The translations under genes and the position numbers were made by a program. Of a stretch of 64,000 nt of DNA, positions 17,321 to 25,756 are shown in pieces. Source of the DNA: Gilvimarinus sp. DA14 (lineage in GTDB: Bacteria; Pseudomonadota; Gammaproteobacteria; Pseudomonadales; Cellvibrionaceae); NCBI RefSeq assembly GCF_024204685.1, contig NZ_CP100350.1, positions 1,652,501 to 1,716,500 of the forward strand, in the 5' to 3' direction. Under the pieces are notes generated by a model, which was not told the origin of the DNA, searched no databases, and was given only the letters and a program-made list of their open reading frames with translations. Each line of letters begins with the position of its first letter. The first letter of the stretch is position 1.

Positions 17321-18024
17321 ACACCGCCCTCGCTCTCTACCATATTGATTTTGAGAAACTCGGTACGCTTGAGCCCGTACTGACCGAGCAGAATTACCGG
17401 TTGCAATACCTCAATGCCTGCACAAATGATTTGCAAGCGGTGGATGCCAATGAGGTAGACCTGCTGGTTGTGCTAGGAGGGCCGGTGGGGGCTGAAGATG
17501 GACACTTGTACCCGTTTATTAGCGACGAACTGGAGTTAATTAAACGGCGTATCGCCAGCGGCAAGCCGTTGCTGGGTATTTGTCTGGGAGCGCAGTTTAT
17601 TGCCAAGGCTCTGAACGCAGACGTATCGCCCACTGGCGGCAAAGAAATTGGCTTTGCTCCGCTCAACTTTACCCCTGAAGGACAAGACTCTGTTCTGGCG
17701 TTGCTGCAAGATACTCCTGTACTGCACTGGCACGGCGATGCATTTGCCATACCCGAGGGTGCACAGCACTTGGCCAGCACAAACGTTTGCGCCACCCAGG
17801 CTTTTAGCCTGGGCAACAATATTCTGGCGCTGCAGTTTCACTTAGAGGCAGACCCGGATGAGATTGAGCGCTGGCTGGTGGGCCACAACTGCGAGATAAG
17901 CGCGGCCGGGATAGACCCGCGCGAGATTCGCACCCAGGCCCAGCAGGCCGGAGCTCTGGCCGACAAGGCTCGCCAAGTTTTTAGCGCTTGGTTGCGTCAG
18001 TTGAACCATTTTCCCGGCAATTAA
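17317..18024 (+). CDS. Class I glutamine amidotransferase (GuaA-like stand-alone domain)
   Basis: Hydrolyses glutamine or a gamma-glutamyl substrate. The triad is visible: Cys89 in the nucleophile elbow GICLGAQ, His175 and Glu177 in FHLEAD. LLVVLGGPVGAEDG forms the oxyanion-side loop. At 235 residues it matches stand-alone amidotransferases related to GMP synthase's N-terminal domain, such as YfeJ and PuuD-like hydrolases. The start codon is embedded in the upstream CARF-nuclease stop (ATGA), so the two are translationally coupled; this pairing is the notable point. An AAGGAG ribosome-binding site lies just before the ATG. The physiological substrate is unknown. Confidence 0.88.
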   Translation: MNTALALYHIDFEKLGTLEPVLTEQNYRLQYLNACTNDLQAVDANEVDLLVVLGGPVGAEDGHLYPFISDELELIKRRIASGKPLLGICLGAQFIAKALNADVSPTGGKEIGFAPLNFTPEGQDSVLALLQDTPVLHWHGDAFAIPEGAQHLASTNVCATQAFSLGNNILALQFHLEADPDEIERWLVGHNCEISAAGIDPREIRTQAQQAGALADKARQVFSAWLRQLNHFPGN

Positions 18025-18129
18025 CATTGCCGGACCAGGGCCTGTTAACACTAATTAGAACCGCCTGCTGGAAGCCAGCGCGAGCCCTTGACCTACCAGC
18101 ACGCCCGCGTGCGCCAGAATTTTAAGGGC

Positions 18130-18166
18130 GGCAATCAAATAGATCAGGACGATTTATTTGATTGCC
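18130..18166 (-). terminator. Long inverted repeat across the ada stop codon
   Basis: Perfect 12-bp arms GGCAATCAAATA (18130-18141) and TATTTGATTGCC (18155-18166) around a 13-base loop. The right arm contains the last ada codons and part of its stop. On the reverse strand the hairpin is followed by CGCCCTTAAAATTC, not a T-run. A transcription end or mRNA 3' stabiliser is likely. Confidence 0.5.
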
Positions 18167-19257
18167 AGGTTAATAGCGGCGCCTTCGCGCTGTAGCAGTT
18201 CGCGTTTGCGCTCGACGCCCCAGCGGTAGCCGGACAATCCACCGTCGCGGCGCACGACGCGGTGGCAGGGCACAGCCACTGCCAAAGGGTTGGCCGCACA
18301 AGCATTGGCCACGGCGCGCGCCGCGCCGGGCAGGTTCATGGCCTTGGCAAGCTCACTGTAGCTAAGAGTTTTTCCGGGCTGAATACGCCCTAAAGCGTCC
18401 CATACTTTGCACTGAAACGCCGTACCGCGCATATCTAATGGCAGAGCATGCCCCTGGGCGGGCGACTCAATTAACCCAAGCACCTGGGACACCGTCTGCT
18501 CAAACGACGCATCGGCACCTTTCAACTCGGCCCGGGGAAAACGGCTCTGCAAGTCATCCAGTAGCTCTTGAGGATCGTCGCCCAGCAAAATAGCGCACAC
18601 GCCCTTAGCCGTTTGCGCCACCAATACCTGGCCCAAGGAGCAGTTTGCCAGGGCAAAATAAATAGTCACGGTGTCTCCTTGCGCCCGGTATTGGCGCGGT
18701 GTCATACCCAATATGTGTTCTGCCTCGGCGTAAAAACGGCTGCTGTCCGAATAACCCGCGCCATAGACAGCAGCGGTGACACTCGCCCCGTGCTGAAGTT
18801 GCTCGCGCAAGCGGGCGGCACGCAATTGCCGCGCATACTGTGCGGGACTAACCCCCACCACCTGACAAAACTGGCGCTGTAAATACGACGCGCTAATTCC
18901 CTCGGCCGCGGCGAGCTGAGCCAACGAGGGGATGGAGTCTGCATTTTGCAGGTGGCGGCATACTCGCACGGCCCGCGCCAGCGAGCCATTCAATGATGTT
19001 AGCGCATGGGGCTGGCAGCGCCGGCACGGTCGCAGACCGTCTGCTTCTGCCTGTACAGAGTCTGCGTAAAAGCGGACGTTTTTAGCCAGCGGTTTACGCG
19101 CGGGGCACGAGGGGCGACAGTAGATCCCGGTCGTGACCACGCCGTACAAAAACTGGCCATCGGCCGCCGGATCGCGCTGGCAAAGGGCTCGCCAGCGCAA
19201 GTCTTGCTCATTAACCGGTGCGGTGAGCGGGGCTCGGGTGCAGACTGATATACTCAT
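18154..19257 (-). CDS. ada: Bifunctional Ada: methylphosphotriester/O6-methylguanine-DNA methyltransferase and AraC-type activator
   Basis: Repairs alkylated DNA by transferring methyl groups to its own cysteines and, when methylated, activates the adaptive response. The longer open frame begins at 19347, but ATG 19257 (MSISVCTRAP) fits E. coli Ada. The N-terminal zinc site is Cys47, Cys51, Cys78 and Cys81, with Cys47 in GIYCRPSC the methyl acceptor from phosphotriesters. The middle is an AraC-type helix-turn-helix pair (LAAAEGISASYLQRQFCQVV and AVYGAGYSDSSRFY). The C-terminal methyltransferase has AVPCHRVVRRDGG with acceptor Cys331. All 367 residues are present, so the protein is complete. 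It is transcribed toward the amidotransferase gene. Confidence 0.95.
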   Translation of the reverse strand: MSISVCTRAPLTAPVNEQDLRWRALCQRDPAADGQFLYGVVTTGIYCRPSCPARKPLAKNVRFYADSVQAEADGLRPCRRCQPHALTSLNGSLARAVRVCRHLQNADSIPSLAQLAAAEGISASYLQRQFCQVVGVSPAQYARQLRAARLREQLQHGASVTAAVYGAGYSDSSRFYAEAEHILGMTPRQYRAQGDTVTIYFALANCSLGQVLVAQTAKGVCAILLGDDPQELLDDLQSRFPRAELKGADASFEQTVSQVLGLIESPAQGHALPLDMRGTAFQCKVWDALGRIQPGKTLSYSELAKAMNLPGAARAVANACAANPLAVAVPCHRVVRRDGGLSGYRWGVERKRELLQREGAAINLAIK

Positions 19258-19420
19258 GGTGCTATGGTGCCGAGAAAACTTGGCGACGTCATCCCGAATC
19301 TTGCACTCAAATTTCCGCCCGCGACGCACTAAAAAAGGGCTTTTCAAGCCGCTGGCGCCAGCGACTGGTGCAAGCTTGCACTTTTTTACTTGAACGCCTG
19401 TTCATTCTGCCATACCCTTC

Positions 19421-19434
19421 TGTAACCGTTTACA
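19421..19434. promoter_or_regulatory. LacI-family-type operator, distal, upstream of second TBDR
   Basis: TGTAACCGTTTACA, a near-perfect palindrome with central CG, 216 bp before the TBDR start. It matches the site at 7918 in 12 of 14 positions. It lies in the 392-bp non-coding region between ada and the TBDR gene (19258-19649), which otherwise contains only the second operator and AT-rich promoter-like sequence. Confidence 0.6.
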
Positions 19435-19560
19435 AAATAGCCTCTGACTAATCTGATTATGCTCAGATTGTTTACTCGCTAAACTCACAATAACTCCAAT
19501 AAAAAGCCTCGTTGAATGTTCGAATCATCTCGAACAAGGGCATGGTTTTATCTGTGAGAC

Positions 19561-19574
19561 TGTAACCGGTTACT
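19561..19574. promoter_or_regulatory. LacI-family-type operator, proximal, upstream of second TBDR
   Basis: TGTAACCGGTTACT: 12 of 14 positions form a palindrome around CCGG; only the outermost pair is broken. It is 76 bp before the TBDR start and 140 bp (centre to centre) from the distal site, a distance that would allow looping by a tetrameric LacI-type protein. Confidence 0.6.
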
Positions 19575-19649
19575 AAACTGGCCATTATTGCACTACAAAA
19601 CTCCAAATAGCAGTAACGGCCATGCCTATAAAAATGGAGACCCTGATCG

Positions 19650-22600
19650 ATGAAAGTTAGCCATGTACTCAGCAAAAAACGTCTTGCAGCCTGCGTATCT
19701 GCCATTGCGGTAGGGGGTACTGCCCTGCCCGCACTGGCCCAACTGGACAGCCCTGCGCTTGAAGAAGTAGTGGTAACCGGTGTGCGCGCCGCCCAGGAAA
19801 ATTCGGTAAACATTAAACGCGACGCCGACTCGGTGGTGGATGCGATTTCCGCCGAAGATATCGGCAAATTACCCGATGTCACCATCACCGACTCACTGCA
19901 GCGCATCAGCGGTGTGCAAATCCGCCGCAGCGCCGGTGAAGGCACCGCCCTGAACATTCGCGGTCTGCCCCAAGTGTTGACCACTTTAAACGGTGAGTCT
20001 TACCTGGGCGCGAACTCGCTGACCACCGTACAGCCCAACTACAGCGACATTCCCTCGCAGTTATTCTCCGGTGCCGAAGTGGCCAAATCGCAAACGGCTA
20101 GCATGAACGCCGGCGGCATTACCGGTATTGTCGATCTGAACACCTATCGTCCGTTTGATTTCGATGAGGGCTTTACCATTTCCGGCGCCGTTAACGGCAC
20201 CTATGGCTTAGAAACCGAAGAGACAGATCCCTCGGCCAACCTGCTGCTGAACTGGAACAGCGAGCGCATTGGCGTAATGGCAGCCGTGAGCCACCAAGAA
20301 GCGACTCTCGCCAACTATTACTCGGGTGTTATGGGAGACGGCGGCTGGACCGGTTTTACCAACGAGACCGACTACGGCTGGGTAAGCCCTGATAACGCTC
20401 AGTTTGCCGACCGCTACAGCGACGGCGGTGTCGACATTAACAATGACGGAGATCTTGACGATCGCTACTGGGCTTACGTAGGCCACACCGCCTACAACCG
20501 TCAAACCGAACGCGAGCGCACCGGTGCCAACCTGGCGGTTCAGGTAGACCTCGGCGCGGGCTTTGAGCTGATCGCCGAAGCACTGGTGACCGACCTGGAA
20601 GACAATGACTTTCAGGCAGGTATCGCCAACTCTGACAAGTGGCAGAGCTGGAGCTGGTACGACGCCACCCAATCTACCGACCATGGCAGCGTCAATACCG
20701 TGCAGGAATACACCACCTCTGGCCGCCGCATTAAGTCTTATTCTTCTGTCCAGGCGCAAACCGCCGAGTCGCAGAATTACAACCTGGAACTGAACTACGA
20801 CAACGGCGGCGAATTTACCGGCTCATTCCGCTACATTCACGGCGAAGCCGAGCAAGAGCGCCTTAACAGCTACACCGATGTGGATCTGGCCAACGGCAGC
20901 CAGTGGGGTGTTGAGTGTCAGTACTACCCCGACGGCACCGCCGGTGAGCAGGGTGACTGCGCCGACGGCCAACTGCAAACCAACCCTGGGGGCTACCTGG
21001 GCTACCCGCAGCTGACTATTGATTACACCGGTGACGACCCGCGCTGGAGCGGCTTTGATAACAACGCCAACCTCAGCATTAACGGTGAATCACTGGGCGA
21101 GGCGCGCACTATTGCCGACTACCTGGGCGATGTAAACAGCTACGCGCTTGGTGCTTTTGCCAGTGAGAATAACTTCTCTCGTGAAGGCGAGCTGGACGTA
21201 GGGCGTTTTGACGGCGAGTATCGCTTTGACACCAACTTCCTTACCTCGGTGGAGTTTGGCGTGCGCCTGAGCGAACGCAGCGTAGACAATTTCGAATTTG
21301 ATTTACTGTCTCCGGTAAACGGCTGCGACGTTAAATGGAAAGCCACAGACGTAGTGCTCGATGGCGGCGGCGTTGAGGGTGCCTGTGTTGCGGGCGATGG
21401 AGAAAACTTCTACACCGCAGGCATACCTACGCCTCTGGCCGATCTGAATCCGATTCAAATCAGCGACTTTGGCAGTGCATCTGGCATTCCCGCAATTTGG
21501 GGCGTAGACCCTCGCGCAATGGCTGATGTAGAGGCCTATCACGAAGCCTTGTACCCAGGCACCTATCGCTCTATTTTCCCGGGCCGCTCCTACGAGGTTG
21601 AGCTGGAAGAGCTGAGCTACTACGCCAAAGCCAATTTTGAAACCGGCATTATGAGCGGTAACTTTGGCCTGCGCGCGGTAGATTCGGACCTGACCGTGGT
21701 CCAAAACCAAGTGGGCGCTGCCCAGGCTTACGGGGCCGCCGCGGTAGATGCTGGCGATATCACCACCGAGCGTTCACTGGATTACCTGCTGCCTTCTTTG
21801 AACCTGCGCTTTGACTTAAGCGAAGACTTGATTCTGCGAGCCTCTTACGCACAAACCATGGCGCCGCTGGATCTGGCGCAGTGGGGCGGCGGCTTAGCCC
21901 CCAACTATGTAATCGACAGCAACCCAGAAAGCGACACCTACAACCAGTTTATCGTCAGCGGCGGTAACGCCAACGGCAACCCCGAGCTGGACCCCTGGGA
22001 GGCCACCAACTACGACTTGTCGGTGGAGTACTACATGGGTGGTGCCAGCAGTGTATCTGTGGGTTGGTTCTACATTGATGTCGAGAGCTTTATCGAAAGC
22101 GGTAGCGTACAAATGGAGCTGCCCGATCAGGATGGCGTTGTGCGCCGTAGCGTACCCATTTCTACCAGCATTCAAGGCGAAGGCGGCGTGTTGAAGGGTG
22201 TTGAGCTGGCAGCCAAGCTGGCTTTTGACGACTTCCTCGACTTACCCATGCTAAGCGGCTTTGGTATGGACGCCAACTACACCTACTCGCCCAGTGAGTC
22301 GGGCAACCAGGGTATGGACGGTCAGGAGCTGCCTTTCCAGGACAACTCAGAAGACGTTGTTAACCTGGTCGGTTGGTATGAAAACGGCCCGCTGCAGGCG
22401 CGTATCGCCTACAACTATCGCAGCGAGCGCGTGGTTGGCTTTAACCAAACCTGGGGCGAAGGCACCTTGTGGCAAGAGCCCACCGCGTATGTGGATGCGT
22501 CAGTCAGCTACGACATCAACGACTATGTCAGCGTGTTCTTGAACGCCTCTAACATTACCGAAGAGAAAGAGACTTACTACCTGGAGTACGAAGACCAGTT

Positions 22601-22658
22601 CGCCTGGCAGAACGAGTACGAAGCTCGCTACACCATGGGCGTAAGAGCTACTTTCTAA
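19650..22658 (+). CDS. TonB-dependent outer-membrane receptor, solitary, carbohydrate type
   Basis: Outer-membrane importer of 1,002 residues. The signal peptide ends ALPALAQ; the TonB-box region is ALEEVVVTGVRAAQ; the plug has GKLPDVTITDSLQRISGVQI and LNIRGLPQVLTTLNGES; the last strand ends YTMGVRATF with a C-terminal Phe. The plug is strikingly like that of the TBDR at 4634-7762 (same GKLPD, TITDSLQR, LPQVLTTLNGE), so the two are paralogues of the Xanthomonas/Caulobacter TBDR class. GGAGA lies nine bases before the ATG. No binding lipoprotein or enzyme follows: a strong terminator comes about 75 bp downstream, so it is monocistronic. Two LacI-type operators upstream suggest sugar control. 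Ligand unknown. Confidence 0.92.
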   Translation: MKVSHVLSKKRLAACVSAIAVGGTALPALAQLDSPALEEVVVTGVRAAQENSVNIKRDADSVVDAISAEDIGKLPDVTITDSLQRISGVQIRRSAGEGTALNIRGLPQVLTTLNGESYLGANSLTTVQPNYSDIPSQLFSGAEVAKSQTASMNAGGITGIVDLNTYRPFDFDEGFTISGAVNGTYGLETEETDPSANLLLNWNSERIGVMAAVSHQEATLANYYSGVMGDGGWTGFTNETDYGWVSPDNAQFADRYSDGGVDINNDGDLDDRYWAYVGHTAYNRQTERERTGANLAVQVDLGAGFELIAEALVTDLEDNDFQAGIANSDKWQSWSWYDATQSTDHGSVNTVQEYTTSGRRIKSYSSVQAQTAESQNYNLELNYDNGGEFTGSFRYIHGEAEQERLNSYTDVDLANGSQWGVECQYYPDGTAGEQGDCADGQLQTNPGGYLGYPQLTIDYTGDDPRWSGFDNNANLSINGESLGEARTIADYLGDVNSYALGAFASENNFSREGELDVGRFDGEYRFDTNFLTSVEFGVRLSERSVDNFEFDLLSPVNGCDVKWKATDVVLDGGGVEGACVAGDGENFYTAGIPTPLADLNPIQISDFGSASGIPAIWGVDPRAMADVEAYHEALYPGTYRSIFPGRSYEVELEELSYYAKANFETGIMSGNFGLRAVDSDLTVVQNQVGAAQAYGAAAVDAGDITTERSLDYLLPSLNLRFDLSEDLILRASYAQTMAPLDLAQWGGGLAPNYVIDSNPESDTYNQFIVSGGNANGNPELDPWEATNYDLSVEYYMGGASSVSVGWFYIDVESFIESGSVQMELPDQDGVVRRSVPISTSIQGEGGVLKGVELAAKLAFDDFLDLPMLSGFGMDANYTYSPSESGNQGMDGQELPFQDNSEDVVNLVGWYENGPLQARIAYNYRSERVVGFNQTWGEGTLWQEPTAYVDASVSYDINDYVSVFLNASNITEEKETYYLEYEDQFAWQNEYEARYTMGVRATF

Positions 22659-22731
22659 GCTCCATTCGGGGCACCTTGTGCCCCTCCTTACTGTCGTGGA
22701 GTTAGGGGTTCAACCCTAAGCTCTCCTGTTT

Positions 22732-22760
22732 GGCGCTCGGGCAACCGAGCGCCTTTTTTA
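22732..22760 (+). terminator. Rho-independent terminator after second TBDR gene
   Basis: Perfect 9-bp stem GGCGCTCGG / CCGAGCGCC with a stable GCAA tetraloop, followed by TTTTTT. Confidence 0.93.
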
Positions 22761-22877
22761 TATCCCTCTTAGGCCTGCCCTCACTGCAACCACAGACAAT
22801 CCTGAAAATCTTTCCGCGCAGGATTTTTCTCGCCTCATGCATCAGGTAAGATGCCGGTATCGATCAAGGAGATACAA

Positions 22878-23612
22878 GTGCCGGTGACCGCATACGACTG
22901 GATTAACATTGGCGCAGCCATATGGCTGTTTGCAGCCTGGACTGGTTACGCTCGCTTTGCCCGCCATCGGGCACGTACCGATCACTGCTTGGCATCGGTA
23001 CTGCACATCTATCGCAAAAGCTGGATGATCGAAATGCTCGGACGGCAGAACCGCATTGCCGACACCGCGCTCATTGCCAGCCTGGAGCGCAACGTTTCTT
23101 TTCTAGCCTCTACCGCCATTCTTATTATTGCCGGTTTAATCACGATAATGGCGTCCATTGACAAAGTGTATCTGACCATCAGTGCCCTGCCCTTTGCCAA
23201 CGAATCCATGTCGCCGCGGCAATTGCAGCTCAAAGTGATTTTGCTGTTGCTTATTTATGTATACGCCTTTTTTACCCTGACCTGGGCTATGCGACAGTAC
23301 GGCTTTTGCGCCATTTTATTTGGCGCTGCACCGGCTCACGACGCGCAAATAGACGATGAAGACCGTCGTCGCTACGCCATCAGCACGGCAAAAATTATTG
23401 ACCAGGCGGGCCACAGCTATAACTACGGCCTGCGTGCCTACTATTTTTCGCTGGCGGTATTGCCGTGGTTTTTTAACACCTGGCTGTTTATTTCGGCAGT
23501 CGCGATTGTGGTTGGCGTGTTGTATCGGCGGGAATTTCGCAGCTCAACTCTGCAGGCGTTGCTGCGGGAGATTAAACAGCGCGAGACCACAGAAACTCAC
23601 GCTGATTCTTAA
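22878..23612 (+). CDS. DUF599 family inner-membrane protein
   Basis: Membrane protein with four predicted transmembrane segments (about INIGAAIWLFAAWTGY, FLASTAILIIAGLITIMAS, VILLLLIYVYAFFTLTWAM and LPWFFNTWLFISAVAIVVGV). The hallmark HIYRKSWM after the first segment and the YGLRAYYFSLAVLPWF region near the end fit the DUF599 family; function unknown. The frame is open from an ATG at 22851, but AAGGAG at 22866-22871 is six bases before a GTG at 22878, so I choose that start (244 residues). It stands alone between the TBDR terminator and a converging glycosyltransferase gene. Confidence 0.8.
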   Translation: MPVTAYDWINIGAAIWLFAAWTGYARFARHRARTDHCLASVLHIYRKSWMIEMLGRQNRIADTALIASLERNVSFLASTAILIIAGLITIMASIDKVYLTISALPFANESMSPRQLQLKVILLLLIYVYAFFTLTWAMRQYGFCAILFGAAPAHDAQIDDEDRRRYAISTAKIIDQAGHSYNYGLRAYYFSLAVLPWFFNTWLFISAVAIVVGVLYRREFRSSTLQALLREIKQRETTETHADS

Positions 23613-23615
23613 CCA

Positions 23616-24503
23616 TCAATGCTTAAAATATTGATGGACTTTGTTGGGAAACAAGGTCTCAGCCAATCCCTTTAAGCGGCGGTTAGAGGAAGACACCCTG
23701 CAATGCAGTGCAATGCTGTCGTAAGCAAACTCACTAGCCGCAGCTATGTCTTCTTGCAGATTTCGATTATACAGTTTTGAGTGCAAATAAAACTCGGCAA
23801 TGGCCGCGTTCCACTGCTCTTTATTGCCCCAGTAGTGCCCGATCCAAGTATCCGCAGGTTGCAAGGCTACGGCATGATTTAGCGCTAGAGAAAAAGCAAA
23901 CTGTTCCAATAATTTCCGGGGCGCCTTAGTCGCACACAGGCTGTCGCAAACGGCCACGGTATGCTCTGCCACCGCGCTGGCGATTGGGCCGGGCAGCGCA
24001 ACCACACCGGCGTTCCACATGGCAGAACCCTTGTCGATCGTTATGCCCTCGTGGCAGCTCCCCGCCAGCACTTGCCACATGTTACGTGTGGTTTTCGTAT
24101 CCAGCTGCGCCAATTTTCCCTCGTTCAGGTGCATTAATGTCTGCCCCTGATCAAGGTGCTGGATCACGTCTTGTAGCCCTCCGCCTAAAAAGGTATCGGA
24201 GTCCACATACATAATGTGCTGGCCCGGGTGGCGCAGCACCATGTCCTCTACCGCTTTACATTTGATCCTCCAGAAAAAATCAGCCTCACCCCGCCACGCC
24301 TGCAACTGCACCTGATCAACTACCACAAGATCGACTTGGCCTTCAAAGCATCGGTAAAACTCGGGGCGATCGGTATAAACCGTCACCGCAGGTTTAAGAG
24401 GATCTTTTAAAAATGAAAGAATGCAAAAACAGGCTTGGTAGTGGTTTTTAATATTCGGCCCAAAGGTGAGCAACATTAGTTGTAATGATTGATTCTGGTT
24501 CAT
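23616..24503 (-). CDS. Putative glycosyltransferase, GT-A fold
   Basis: Probable nucleotide-sugar-dependent transferase, cytosolic. Counting from the ATG at 24503, the metal- and sugar-nucleotide-binding DxD motif is at residues 101-103 in IMYVDSDTFLGG, preceded by the RIKCKAVEDM helix; FGPNIKNHYQACFCILSFLK near the start and MWNAGVVALPG in the middle fit GT8-like or capsule-type families. The C-terminal part has IGHYWGNKEQW, also typical of such enzymes, where His is used in donor binding. The acceptor is unknown. An in-frame ATG six codons earlier (24521) is possible. It converges on DUF599 with a 3-bp gap. Confidence 0.72.
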   Translation of the reverse strand: MNQNQSLQLMLLTFGPNIKNHYQACFCILSFLKDPLKPAVTVYTDRPEFYRCFEGQVDLVVVDQVQLQAWRGEADFFWRIKCKAVEDMVLRHPGQHIMYVDSDTFLGGGLQDVIQHLDQGQTLMHLNEGKLAQLDTKTTRNMWQVLAGSCHEGITIDKGSAMWNAGVVALPGPIASAVAEHTVAVCDSLCATKAPRKLLEQFAFSLALNHAVALQPADTWIGHYWGNKEQWNAAIAEFYLHSKLYNRNLQEDIAAASEFAYDSIALHCRVSSSNRRLKGLAETLFPNKVHQYFKH

Positions 24504-24547
24504 CTGTGACCCTGTGGACAATGTTAATCAATATCTAGCGCTGAAGT

Positions 24548-25039
24548 TTAAACAGCTTCTACTAACTGAGCCAAACGGGCAATACGCTCATTACTTAACT
24601 GACGATAATCCAGGTAAGGTGAGACAACCAGCCTGTCTGCTCGATTGATGGCAAAGTGTGCATCCAGCCAGTCCAGCCCCTGTAAACCCAGCTCGGTGGC
24701 GTGGGTTTTACCTGCCACAATGTGGATGCGCGTTTTAGCAATCGGCGGGGGACTGAACAACAAAGCCGTTTGGCTGTTGGCTTGTAACAAATAGTTATCG
24801 CGGTAATCCTGCCAGCGCACTGGCCACCCGGCGCGGGGGCCAAGCTGGTATAAAAACTTGGCATAAACACTGAACAGCTTGCGCCAGTGATTGCTGGTGT
24901 TGGCGACAATGTGCGTGAGCTCGCCCGGTGCCAGCGCCTGTAGAGTGTCCAACGCAGGATAGTGATCGAGCGCCGGCCTGTTAGCGACACAAAAGGCGAT
25001 GCAATAATCCGCATCGCCCAAGCCCACAGGCCCTACCAA
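24548..25039 (-). CDS. Conserved hypothetical protein
   Basis: A 163-residue protein that I do not firmly recognise (it may belong to one of the small gammaproteobacterial DUF families). Visible features are a start-proximal GDADYCIAFCVANRP, a middle LAPGELTHIVANTSNHWRKL, and IHIVAGKTHATELGL, then a short helical tail. No signal peptide or membrane segment. The start overlaps the end of the upstream SDR gene by seven bases, which suggests translational coupling and a shared transcript with it. Function not predicted. Confidence 0.6.
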   Translation of the reverse strand: MVGPVGLGDADYCIAFCVANRPALDHYPALDTLQALAPGELTHIVANTSNHWRKLFSVYAKFLYQLGPRAGWPVRWQDYRDNYLLQANSQTALLFSPPPIAKTRIHIVAGKTHATELGLQGLDWLDAHFAINRADRLVVSPYLDYRQLSNERIARLAQLVEAV

Positions 25040-25698
25040 GGCAGCTGCTGGCCGTTGGAGTGCCAGAAGGTGCCACTGTTACCCAGATTGAGCTCGTCAA
25101 TACGCGCCACCAAGCGCTCGGCCGCCTCATCTGGCGTGATATCTCCATGGCCGCCAATCATCTCGGTACCCACCAAGCCCGGGTGCAAAATCGCCACAGC
25201 AATACCACGGTCTTTTAAATCACAGGCCAGCGACCTACCCGCCGCATTTAAAGCCGCCTTAGACATACGGTAACCATAGCGACCGCCACTGGTGTTATCG
25301 GCAATAGAACCCATACGACTGGTGATTAAGCCGATTTTAGCATCGTCGCTTAACTGCGCCATTAACGCTTCGGTTACCCGCAAAGGCGCCAGGGCGTTTA
25401 CTTCAAACTGCTCGCGAATGGTTTTTATATCCAGCTGACCTAAACGCTCATCGCGCAGAATTCCGGCGTTATTAATCAGCAAATCAATTGTCACGCCATC
25501 AAGCGCTTTTACCAAGGTTTTCAGACCTTCATCTGTACCCACATCAACACCGTCAACGATGCGCGCACCTGAGCCTTCCAGCTCGGGTGAGGCGCTGCGA
25601 CAGGCGGCATAAACGGTGTAGCCGCGCTGTAAATAAAGCTTGGTAAACGACAACCCAATTCCGCGATTGGCTCCGGTAATTACGACAGTCTTAGACAT
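25033..25698 (-). CDS. Short-chain dehydrogenase/reductase, C-factor-like
   Basis: NAD(P)-dependent oxidoreductase, cytosolic. The cofactor motif is TGANRGIG near the N-terminus, the structural motif is LLINNAGIL, the catalytic Ser is in LITSRMGS, and the active-site pair is in YGYRMSKAA (Tyr and Lys). The ATG at 25698 has AGAGG five bases before it, while the frame's earlier GTG lacks a site, so translation starts MSKTVVITGANRG. The family includes C-factor (CsgA)-like and sniffer-type reductases; the substrate is unknown. Divergent from the NAD(P)-binding gene at 25757 with a shared 58-bp promoter region. Confidence 0.88.
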   Translation of the reverse strand: MSKTVVITGANRGIGLSFTKLYLQRGYTVYAACRSASPELEGSGARIVDGVDVGTDEGLKTLVKALDGVTIDLLINNAGILRDERLGQLDIKTIREQFEVNALAPLRVTEALMAQLSDDAKIGLITSRMGSIADNTSGGRYGYRMSKAALNAAGRSLACDLKDRGIAVAILHPGLVGTEMIGGHGDITPDEAAERLVARIDELNLGNSGTFWHSNGQQLPW

Positions 25699-25756
25699 AT
25701 TCACCTCTTAAATGCGTTACAGTGGCGCTACTTTAACACAGCCTATAGGAGCGATT

